From Diphasiastrum complanatum (Eukaryota; Streptophyta; Lycopodiopsida; Lycopodiales; Lycopodiaceae), in NCBI GenBank assembly GCA_029204225.1, contig CM055111.1:20717003-20781002 (forward strand): a stretch of DNA of 64,000 nt, read 5' to 3'. Of the stretch, positions 55,091 to 64,000 are shown piece after piece. The notes under the pieces were generated by a model. That model was not told the DNA's origin, did not search any database, and saw nothing but the letters and a program-made list of their open reading frames with translations. The translations under genes were made by a program, and so were the position numbers. The first letter of the stretch is position 1. Each line of letters begins with the position of its first letter.

Positions 55091-56158
55091 TTTTTTCTTC
55101 AGTTTTTGGATCAAACAAGCAAGATAGAGATCAAACTTGGGTGCCCTACCCACCTTGATTCAATTGGCTATAACTTTCGATTGGAAGATCCAGTTGATAT
55201 GAAACGAATTGCTACACAATCTTGACTCTATTAGATTTCAATCAAGCTATCTAGCATAGATTCTGGATCTATCTTGGAGGAGAACCAAAAAGTTGAACTT
55301 GGCTTTCCTTCACACGTGTCTGAGCACTGATTTCCATACACTACCAGATAAGGTTCAATCAATATAATAATGAACCCTCTTGATCCATAAATTTGTAAGA
55401 TGGCAAGGGAGATGCAACTACAACTCTCAATCTTGATTTCAAGGAAAAATTTTCACACATAAGATGATAGATGCATGGAAAACTTAGGTAGGATCTGATA
55501 CGTGTGGGAATGTCCTAATGTGTGATAATGATCTCCTAAGCTTGTGTTTGCACTTTAGATCAAGCATAGATTGATAATCAAGATCTATCTCAAAACACTA
55601 GGCAAAAACACATTACTACATGCATACAATCATCAAGCAAGTACATACACACGTGTGATGTGTGGAAGTGGTACTTGAAAAAAACTAAGTATGAAAAGTT
55701 GTTGCTCTCGGGTAGAGAGAGAATCTCACTATGGAGCCTTAGGTAGAGAGAGAATGTAGAATAGAGTAAAATTGACAAATCTCAAATTACTCTAAAAAAC
55801 TCAAGTACATAATGAAGCCTACATTTCTATCTCTCAATATGATTGGCTTGACGAGATATGAGCCATCAAATATGATTGGCCAATTTGGTACATAGCTCTC
55901 TTTTGATTGGACCCAAGATTACATGCCAACACATAGGAAGTGTCACTCACCCAATCATAACTACACAAATGTAACTATTCTAACAAGCTCAAGTTTACAT
56001 AATTTCCTACTTATGGCCAAATCATGGCTTTACATGTGGAATTGACTATTTTTCCTCCTAGGCCAAAATTGGCCCTATCATTATCCTACACATGGATGGT
56101 AACAAGAAAATTTATCCAGCCCCTAAACTCAACATAGATGACTTTGTGATTTTTCACA
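55091..56158 (-). repeat. Inverted copia 5' LTR and leader
   Basis: 56158-55501 on the minus strand is an LTR starting TGTGAAAAATCAC, related to 14395-15123. It ends in CATTCCCACACG, with about 14 bp lost at the junction to the decayed primer site TATCAGATCC. 55490-55100 is the leader, matching 15440-15500 in reverse (TTGGATCTTCCAATC, GGGCACCCAA). Truncated before gag. Confidence 0.75.
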
Positions 56159-57893
56159 AGCGTCACTAGAACTTACTTAGTGTAGGCCAATTGCTGACAA
56201 TGGATTTCTTGTGGAGTTCGCCACAAACACATGTAACATCAAGAAGGATGGCAAGGCCATTGCTAGAGGCATAATATTTGGTAGACTATTCAAACTAGAT
56301 GCCTATGCGGACACTAACATTGTGATGATAGCTGAGGAGAGCAAGATTCCCAACTTCGATTTGTGGCACAAAAGGCTTGGCCACATCAACTCAAGCTGAA
56401 TGGAGGTAATGTGCAAGGAGGAGCTTGTCGTAGGCCTTCCAAGATCCTTAGCAAGAGAGGAGAAGGTATGTGAAGCATGTGCCCTTTCCAAGACACACAA
56501 GAAAGCATTCTCAAGCTCCATAAAAAAAGTCAACTCACCCACTTGAGTTGATCCACTCGGATGTACACTTTGCAAGTACAAAGACTAATGGAGGTGCCAT
56601 CTCGTTTGTTACATTTATTGACGATTACTCAAGGTTTTGTTGGATTTTCTTGCTTACATCTAAAACACAAGTGTTTGATAGTTTTCTAAAGTTAAAAGCC
56701 TTTGTTGAAAACATCATGGTCACAAAATCAAGACTTTTAGGAGTGATAATGGTGGAGAGTATATCTCGAATGAATTTAAGAATTTTTGTGATCAATAAGA
56801 GATTAGAATGGAGTTGTCTTGTCCCTATACCCCTCAACAAAATGGGATAGCTGAGATGAGGAATAGGAGCTTGTATGGCTTGAAGCAAGCATCAAAGTCT
56901 TGGAATTCAAGACTTAATGACTTTCTAGTTTCTATTGGATTCACTCAAAGTGAGTATGACCCAAACTTGTATATAAAGTTTGATGTAAATGGCATTGCAC
57001 TTTTTGTTATTTATGTAAATGACATCATACTTAGTGGTGATAATATTGATGACATAGAGAAAACCAACAAAGAACTATCATCTTCATTAGTCAATTTAAG
57101 TATGCTCAAAGTTTTCTCAATAGATTTAAGATGCAATATTGCAAGCATGTAGAAACACCAATGGAGCAAGATGTAAAAGTGCTCAATAAACATGAGGAAG
57201 GATCCTTCATGGACATCACCTTGATAGGCAACTTATAGGCTCCTTGATGTGGATTACCATTACTAGACCTGATTTATTCTTTAGTGTGTATAGGCTAAGT
57301 CAATACATGCAAGATCCATCGATCATACATTGGAAAAGTGCAAAAAGGATCTTGAGATACCTCTCGGGCACACTCTAGATCATGGAATTCTCTATAGAGG
57401 GGACATAATTAATTTGCATCCCTTTAGTGACTCAGATTTTGCAGGTGATAATAGGGATAGAAAGTCCACAAGTGCCTATGCAACATTTATTGGTGGAGGA
57501 GTTGTTTTTTGGTTGTCAAAGAAACAAGAAACCATCTCACTTTCTTCTACCGAAGTCGAGTATAAAGCTCTCACAACAACCAAAAGGCTACTAATGGAGC
57601 TGAAGGTCGTGAGTTTAGATGTTGTTCCAATCATTTATAAAGACAACATTTCAGCCCAACACTTGCAACAAGCCCAATCTTCCATGCAAGGTCAAAGCAT
57701 ATTGAGATCTCTCATCATTTTGTGAGAGAAAAGGTGCAATCTAAGGAGGTATCTTTGGAGCATGTGGCAAGTAGTGAATGTGTTGCTGATATCCTCACTA
57801 AACCACTTCAAAGAGCTGCATTTGTGAAGTTCAGATCAACCCTTGGTTTGATAAGCAAGACTATGTTATCTACAAACTAGTTGTGAGGAGGAG
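56159..57893 (+). pseudogene. Copia pol fragment with integrase-RT deletion
   Basis: Pre-integrase LLSVGQLLTMDF, GRLFKLDAYADTN and LWHKRLGHINSS, integrase VTFIDDYSRFCWIFLL and CPYTPQQNGIAEMRNRSLYG, which passes directly to RT YGLKQASKSWNSRLNDF. The stretch between, about 1 kb in an intact element, is gone. RT YVND replaces YVDD. RNase H follows with DFAGDNRDRKSTSAYA and SSTEVEYKAL, and the end reads HVASSECVADILTKPLQ. Polypurine GTGAGGAGGAG precedes 57894. Confidence 0.85.
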
Positions 57894-58200
57894 TGTTAAA
57901 TTTACACAAGCTAGTTTGGTTCTACCACTTGTAAATTGTAATGTGGCCATGTTGTGGGATGTCACACGTGCCAAAAAGCATACTTTTCATAAGTCTTATT
58001 CCTAACCTAGATTTGGAATGGCACCTTTGGAATGAGGCCAAAATGTGCATAGATAGGTTAGAGATTTTATAGGAGCCAAAAATAACAATTTTTACATTAT
58101 TTTTGTATCTCAAGATCTTGACCCCAAATTAGGAAAAATCTTTGGCTTATTAGGTTAGACACTAGGGTTAGGTCATGGATAGATCAATGAATTGATTGTT
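57894..58200 (+). repeat. Start of 3' LTR of that copia
   Basis: TGTTAAATTTACAC after the polypurine tract. A CACACGTG word lies near 57962. The end is not determined; 58200-58671 shows no features and should include the 3' end of the GH5 transcript. Confidence 0.55.
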
Positions 58201-58671
58201 GACACTTGGTTCATACTTGAATGCATGAGACAATCATTGAATAAGTCAATCTCTATTTTTTGGGTTTTTTTAATCAATCAAAATGTACCATTGTGTAGGA
58301 GATAATCATTAAAAATTCAAGCCAGCTGCCAACTTTAACAAAAAAAACTTAAACACGTCAATCAAAGAGGGAATATCAATTTCACCAATTGTCCTGTAAC
58401 ACCAATAGCCATGCATTATATTGTGTTAGAGCAGCACAATTAAAAAAAACAGATGGCTTTGGTTGCGAACCCAAATTTCTATTAGTAAAAAGATTAACCC
58501 GGAAATCCATCTCTCGGTACTTTTCAAGGTTTGATGCTTTGTAAACTTTGTTATAAACTGTTGGTACTTTTTTATGGTTAATACGAACTTTATAGTTAAC
58601 AAGAGAGTGATAACAAGTTTCTTTCAGGCCAGGAAATTACTCATCTTCTAAGTTTTAGACGATGCTATGCA

Positions 58672-59865
58672 TCAAAAGCCATTGCAGGCGTTGTAAGTGA
58701 AGGCGTCGGCTGGGTTCGTGGGTATGACGCCGGCTTGAACAGCTTGCTGGTAACCCCATCTCCAATCGTCACGACCTCCAATCCAATTAACTTTCCAAGT
58801 CCAGAAGATCCAGCCTGTCTGCTTCTCAAAGCTCATCACCTGAGCTGCCCACCAATTTCTGTACCATGATACTGCATCGCTGTTACCCAGGCTGAACTGA
58901 GATCCATCCTCATCCGCAGTGCTCAAGCTCCACTCGCCCACGATCACTGGCGAGTTTCCGCCGCGGTCATCGTGGCAAGAGAATTGCATATACGCATCGC
59001 GGTTGGCTGCCACATTGGGAGTTCGCTTAACGTAGTCGTGATCGTCGTAGAGTGCGAAGTAGAGATCGTTCAACCCTTGATTGGGGTTCCCGGATCCCCA
59101 TTTGGCATCCATCATCTGGATGTGCAGTCTGTTGTTGGGCGTGATGCCGAGCTTGTCCTCCACAGCGCGGATGCGTGTCCAGGCATTAGGGTAGTAGCTG
59201 TTGATCATAGATTGCACATCGGGGGAGGCAGCAATCTGAAGGGGCTCGTTCACGAGCTCGATAGCGCCCACAGTGGCGAAGGCTTTGTTAGTGTGGATTA
59301 TTTGGGTTATCCACTCCAACCATTGGATTGCTCTTTCATATTGCCAGGACACATAGAAGCCTGCTGTGGGTGCAAATTGGCCGGTGAAAGCGTTTTGCGC
59401 ATGCTGAGCGCCAGGAGCGCCATGAAGATCCAGAATGATGTATAGACCCGCATCCCTGGCCCAGGTGCAGACCCTCTCCAGGTAGGGGAAAGCTCCCTGA
59501 GGGAAATGTTCACTGTCCGAGTAGACAAGATCCTCTTTGATCCAATAGCCCAGAGGAATTCGAACTGTGTTAAGACCCACACTGGCGATCTCCTGGATAT
59601 CAGATTGCGTGATCCATGTATCCCAATGCTTGAGGAAGGCCGCGTTAGCAGCACTCTGTCCTAGTTGCAAGACACAGTCAAATTCGCTGGCTTGGCTGCC
59701 GCATCCCATAGAATTCCATTCATCTTGTTGCAGCCATGGCTCTACGATGAACAAACCGCCCAAATTGACACCCCGAATGGGTTGTTTGTATGGTAACCAG
59801 GCGCTGGCAACCGAGAGCAATGCGAACAGGACTGAGGCAAGGCAGAGGAGAGTCCTAGTCTTCAT
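58672..59865 (-). CDS. Secreted GH5 beta-glucanase, fungal type
   Basis: 397 residues in a single exon. Signal peptide: MKTRTLLCLASVLFALLSVA with likely cleavage after residue 22. The mature part opens PIRGVNLGGLFIVEPW (29-44), the hallmark of fungal exo-1,3/endo-1,6-beta-glucanases of family GH5 (subfamily 9 or near). DEWNSMGCGSQASEFDCV (48-65) is closest in my memory to the 1,6-beta-glucanase branch. Acid/base E207 in LVNEP and nucleophile E311 in VGEWS are present, with DLHGAPG at 146-152 and TWKVNWIGGRDDWRWGY at 356-372. It should cleave beta-glucans outside the cell, such as fungal or own wall glucan. Coding GC is clearly higher than the AT-rich surroundings and there are no introns, in line with ancient transfer from fungi. 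Complete, with no broken motifs. Confidence 0.92.
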   Translation of the reverse strand: MKTRTLLCLASVLFALLSVASAWLPYKQPIRGVNLGGLFIVEPWLQQDEWNSMGCGSQASEFDCVLQLGQSAANAAFLKHWDTWITQSDIQEIASVGLNTVRIPLGYWIKEDLVYSDSEHFPQGAFPYLERVCTWARDAGLYIILDLHGAPGAQHAQNAFTGQFAPTAGFYVSWQYERAIQWLEWITQIIHTNKAFATVGAIELVNEPLQIAASPDVQSMINSYYPNAWTRIRAVEDKLGITPNNRLHIQMMDAKWGSGNPNQGLNDLYFALYDDHDYVKRTPNVAANRDAYMQFSCHDDRGGNSPVIVGEWSLSTADEDGSQFSLGNSDAVSWYRNWWAAQVMSFEKQTGWIFWTWKVNWIGGRDDWRWGYQQAVQAGVIPTNPADAFTYNACNGF

Positions 59866-61415
59866 TGAGAAATCTTTGGCACCAATTCAACGGACAGCTT
59901 GAAAGTTGAGAAGCTGAGGATAGAGGATCTGCAATCTGCTGCCTTCAATTACCTAAACCAGCAACATCAATGTAGTATGAGTCGTGACATCTGGTGTCAA
60001 GCGTGGAGGCCGCAGAGCAAAGAGTCGAGACGCCATGCGATGGCTGGAAGCTGGAGCAGTCAAGACGCGATGCCGTGACTGGTGCACTCGAACGCGCTTT
60101 GGTTGTTGCGGGGAGGTCAAAAGCTCGGGAGATTTGCAAGCTGCAAAGTAAAGAAAGAGAGAGAGAGAAGAATGTCATTTGATGGAGAAAACGACTTTAT
60201 TGCCTTTTGATTTGGGCACGTTTGCCCTAAAGTTTATTTGAAGGTCATTTGAAGTGCATTTGAAATGTTTGAAAATTACATGTGACTTTAGAACGTCATA
60301 GCATAGAAAGAGAATTTTTTAGAAAGAGAGAAAGGTATAAAATGGCAAGAGAGAGGAGAGGTGCATAGGAGAAAGAGAGAGGCGCTGTGTTTTTTCATCT
60401 TTTAGGGTTTTTTAGGTTTTACAGGAAAAAATAGCAATAACTTGAGTTGAGAGAGAGAGAGAGAGAGGGAGAGAAAAATGAGGCAAGAACATTATACAAA
60501 GAATAACATAAAAACAAAACTCTTGGAGTTTGTATGGAAATTGCAAAGGGGGCATTTTAGTTTGGGGGAGTCCTTCCATCTAAGCCTTTTCGCCCTCACA
60601 GGGCATAGGAAAGCCATGGCAGGGCACATTGCCCGAGGATGTGCGCCAGAGCAGGTGAAAGGCTCGAGAGAATAAAGACCTTCCCTTGTGTAATGCAAGT
60701 GCAAAACAAAAATTTTTTTGGGGATTTTTCATGTTTTTGGTGCGCCTGTTTTTTTCAATGTTTTTTTTTTTCGAGTTTTGTTTCTCGTTTTTTTCAGATT
60801 TTTTTTGGGTCCTCTTTTTTTATTCAATTTTTTTTTAATCTTTCTCTTTTCTGCACAAAATAGAAAAAAAAAATTCAAATTTCGCAAAATGCGCATCTGT
60901 TATGTGGCAACTTATAATTGGTTATCCACAGGGACATTTCATCATAACTTTGTCCACTTGAAAATTATACCAAAAATGCTCACAAAAAATTCTGGTTCTA
61001 AATTTACATGAACATTGTTTTTGGAGGTGCCTCCAAATCACAAAGAAAATCTAAGCACTTGGCATTGCGTGGAATGGCAAAGCCTACGAAAGGCATCCAC
61101 GATCAGGACATAGTCTTGTCCCTCGTATATTTTGTCAGATACAGGAGAAATTTTTTTGGGCAAATCGTAAAAAATGTTTCAATATGTGACAAGCATTGTT
61201 TCACCCTATCACACCTAATATGAAAATAATAGATATGCCTAAGGTTTTCACAAACTTTTGAATGGCAAAACTTAGCCAGCCTTAAGAAATTATGGATTAG
61301 ATAATGCTTATTTGAAAGCCCATTGTAAGGATGTAATAGCACATAAATAATTGGTCTCGTACATAATGTGTGTCACATAAGGATTCTATCCCTTTGGGCT
61401 ACCTACTTTCAAGAT
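59866..61415. other. Intergenic region upstream of GH5
   Basis: 5' flank of the glucanase gene (with a GC-rich part at about 59990-60120), several GAGA tracts, and a T-rich stretch at 60700-60860. Short open frames here have no recognised similarity. Confidence 0.5.
60448..60475 (+). repeat. (GA)n microsatellite
   Basis: About 28 bp of GA repeats with one GGG interruption; a shorter run lies at about 60147-60163. Confidence 0.85.
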
Positions 61416-62071
61416 TGTTGAATTTCACACGTGTGGGAATCCCACAAAGTGTGATTTTGATGAAAAGAAAATACAAGTGAATTTTAGCCTTGCTCTCAGG
61501 TAGAGAGAGAATGTACTAACAAGAACTCGAGTAGAGAGAGAAACCAATTTCACTCAAAATAGTGTAAAAATTTCATAACTCAAAAAATTTAATACAAATG
61601 GATTGATGCTCATATATATAGCTACTTGAGGTAGAGGAGAGTGAAACATGATTGGACCCCTTCTTTACCTCCTCTAAATCCTATTGGTTGAGTGACATAT
61701 AGGCCTTTGATCATGATTGGACCATTTTGATAGATTTCTAGCTTTCTATTGGTCACCAACTCTCATGCCAACACATGGAGATGTGTCACTCATCAATCTA
61801 ATCTTGACACATGTAAGTAGCCTAACCAAACTCGAGCTACATCACTTTTGACTTTTGGCCTAATCATAACTTGACATGTGTACTTGCACAAATTGCCTCT
61901 CATGTCAAAAATGGCCTAATCAACAACTAACATGTGTATGGTTTCTACTAAACTTTGAGTACCCCTAAATCAACATGACTAACATGATTTTGACTATTTT
62001 CCCCACACGTGAGATTTTCACAAGAACTAGAAATATGAAATAACCAAGCTAGATTTTGCCAATTTTTCACA
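61416..62071 (-). repeat. 3' LTR of a minus-strand copia
   Basis: Minus strand from TGTGAAAAATTGG (62071) to CACACGTGTGAAATTCAACA (61416). Related to 14395-15123 and 55501-56158. Polypurine TTGAGGAG lies immediately outside at 62072. Confidence 0.75.
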
Positions 62072-62310
62072 CTCCTCAAAATTTAGCTTGGTCAGGTACT
62101 AGACCAAAAAAGGGGCTTGTGAAACTTGTTGAATGGATCCTTTGGTATGCACGTGAAGTGAAGACCAGCCAAGGGATCCTCCATAGCACCAACCTCACCA
62201 TATCACAATAATAGCACGGACCTTTCTTTCTAGAATAAGAACTAGAATCATCATCTTGTTGAGAAGAAGCATTCCATTTTATTAGTTAAACACCGTTAGA
62301 TCACGTAATT
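62072..62310 (-). pseudogene. Remnant interior of that copia
   Basis: Minus frame KWNASSQQDDDSSSYSRKKG and CYYCDM, a cut zinc knuckle, runs within a short distance into the pre-LTR region. Nearly all of pol is deleted. Confidence 0.5.
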
Positions 62311-62316
62311 GTGGGA

Positions 62317-62745
62317 TGTAGGAAAAATAGTAATTATTCTTCCATAGAGAACACGATGCAAGTTTGAATAAATCAAATTAATATCAGTGTCTTCAATCGC
62401 GATTGTATCTGATCTATGTATCCATAGAATAGTATTAGTTCTGATTGAATATGTATTTATATTGCTACAGGACAGATCTTTTGGCCTTTTATTTACAGGC
62501 CTTTTGGTCTTTCAATGCTGTAACAATAGATATCTAACTGTTTACGACGGTTGATATTCAAATAGATGCTCTGTTTTCAGGCTCGAATAAATTATGTTTG
62601 CGAATCATTCGCGACGATCCATCTCTTCGTCTCAGTTTCATGTTTCGCGAATTATTCGTGACACTTGTCTCTTCGCAACATTTTTGTCTTTCGCGAATTG
62701 TTCGCGACAAATGACAATTCTTGAGCTCGAAGAAGAAATCTAGCA
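62317..62745 (-). repeat. Partial LTR of the 37123-40063 family
   Basis: TGTAGGAAAAATAGTAATTA onward matches the first 430 bp or so of 37123 and 39114, including the TCGCGA-rich part, then stops matching. Confidence 0.8.
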
Positions 62746-62749
62746 TATT

Positions 62750-63760
62750 TCACCCATCATTGATTACATCCAACATTATGCCCGACGATGACTACACCTA
62801 CATCCGATGCATTTCCATCTGACACGTTGACATCTGACGATTAGATCTGTCAAGTGCAACCGATGTTTTAAATATGATGAATAGATCCAATGAGTTTACA
62901 GTTGATGAATAGATCCGATGAGTTTGCATCTGACGACCCATTGCATCCGACCATCCATTGCATCTGACGAGTTTGCATCTGATGTCTGGCCTAAAATTCT
63001 TTTTTGTATAAATACCGGCCACCCAAGTCATTTTCACTTCACAAAGTTTTCAAAAGAGTTCATGTCCGATTTATAAATTTCTAATGATCTTTGCTATCTA
63101 TGATCTGATTCAGACACTCTTTTGTGCAAACTGACTGCCATCAATCATGCTATCCTATATTTGATGCTCCATACCTACCATGACGTGCTAGCCACCTTAA
63201 AGTTTTTACATTTTCAAAAAAACTAAGAAAGACACTTCTATCTTTGTTTGTAGTTTCTTGCATCTATTCATCCTGCATTAAACCTTTCACACCCTACCTC
63301 GCACTTTACACTTTTTTATTTACATCAGCATTTCGTATTTACATACGACTACATTCATCCATCCACATTTGACAGTGTTTTCTGTTCCACATCCGACGTT
63401 GTGTTTTATCATTTTGCATCCGATGACTTGCATTGACATTTGCATCCAACATCACGACCGACACTGCATTTATTCTTGCATCCGACAAGTCAGTTTGTTG
63501 CATCTGACAGTGCACTTTATATTGCATCCTGTAGCCCATTTTGTTTTACATCTGACACTCTCTTTGCATTTACATCCGACGAGTCACCCCTGCTTGCATC
63601 TGATAGATTGCATTTTGTTACATCTAATGACCTATATTTCCATTTGCGTTCGATAGTGTTGTATTTGACAGTTTGCTTCCACCACTTGCATCGCCATTGT
63701 AGCTGACACTTGCATATGACACCCAAAACATAAAAAACAAGAAAAAGCCAAAAAAATTTA
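62750..63760. repeat. CATCCGAC-rich degenerate repeat
   Basis: Dozens of variants of GCATCTGAC / GCATCCGACGA, irregularly spaced, in about 1 kb just before an ORF start at 63767. Similar words occur near 2185 and 13536-13590. Its open frames on either strand are repeat products. Probably the leader of a gypsy-type element. Confidence 0.6.
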
Positions 63761-63766
63761 CGAAAC

Positions 63767-64000
63767 ATGGCCGAATCGGATTCAAATCATAGTGAATGGA
63801 TACCATAAATGTCAAAGACATTGAATCTCATCCAATGTGAAGATGATAAAATGCTCCAGTGGTATACAAAAGCAGAAACTCTTTTCCAAGTGCTAGGTTT
63901 TGACATTCCTAAGTGGAAAGGACACCAAAGTATGTATCTCATATACCAGGCCTGTGAGAATTTTGACGACAATTAGCAGTTGACATTCCGAATTGAATTG
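63767..64000 (+). pseudogene. ORF resembling the extra gypsy ORF, cut by window edge
   Basis: MAESDSNHSEWIP then a stop, then LFQVLGFDIPKWKGHQ and QLTFRIEL around another stop. The spacing of LGFD and FRI fits LTSLGFDLTLFWDQQ ... DEFQTFRI of the ORF at 9049. Continues beyond the window. Confidence 0.45.

Noticed and set aside
59567-59902. Plus-strand frames over the GH5 gene
   Set aside because: Antisense shadows of a high-GC coding region; the minus strand has the catalytic motifs.
63369-63821. Cys/His-rich frames in the CATCCGAC repeat
   Set aside because: Composition follows directly from the repeated octamer on both strands.

Overview
This window comes from a nuclear genome of a land plant and is almost entirely transposable elements. 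The evidence is many LTR retrotransposons with the plant-type initiator-Met primer site (TGGTATCAGAGC), introns with GT-AG ends, and an intact gene for a SPATA17-type IQ-motif protein, a family of motile cilia and flagella. That last gene points to a seed-free plant with swimming sperm (bryophyte, lycophyte or fern). A GC-rich, intron-free GH5 glucanase of fungal type fits the same picture. The species cannot be named from the sequence.

Layout. 1-1600: gag remnant of a Ty3/gypsy element on the minus strand, followed by a CGAAAA-rich leader-like repeat into which a second gypsy element (2849-13278) is inserted. That element has 0.8-1.05 kb LTRs, degraded gag, protease and reverse transcriptase, a deletion that removed most of RNase H and integrase, and a long extra ORF region before the 3' LTR. 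14160-16029: gypsy and copia scraps. 16778-49083: one old copia element on the plus strand blown apart by nested insertions: a DNA transposon (17212-30774, TSD ACAT), itself hit by a young intact copia (24180-30040, TSD CGCAC); a minus-strand copia (32488-41677, TSD AGGCA), itself hit by a non-autonomous copia (37123-40063, TSD TCTGA) and an LTR-like insert; and a rearranged copia (41739-46521, TSD GGAAT). 49638-51987: SPATA17-like host gene. 53160-58200: gypsy, LINE and copia fragments. 58672-59865: GH5 glucanase on the minus strand. 61416-64000: more copia LTR pieces, a CATCCGAC-rich repeat, and the start of an ORF resembling the extra ORF of the gypsy element.

The outstanding object is the DNA transposon at 17212-30774. 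It has 12-bp terminal inverted repeats (AAYAYGATGACA) with an internal TGACCTA box, and a 4-bp target duplication. It carries two divergent genes: on the minus strand a multi-exon fusion of a ParB/sulfiredoxin-like domain with a beta-class N4/N6 DNA methyltransferase, and on the plus strand an RNase H-fold transposase-like protein with a Tudor/agenet-like C-terminus. Between them lies a 12-copy array of the palindrome CCTATGCTGAGCATAGG at about 41-bp spacing, ten copies of which are placed symmetrically about one dyad near 21932. Both genes are broken here, so this copy is dead, but the gene set and the palindrome array look like an undescribed type of plant transposon that carries its own DNA-modification protein and probable binding-site array.
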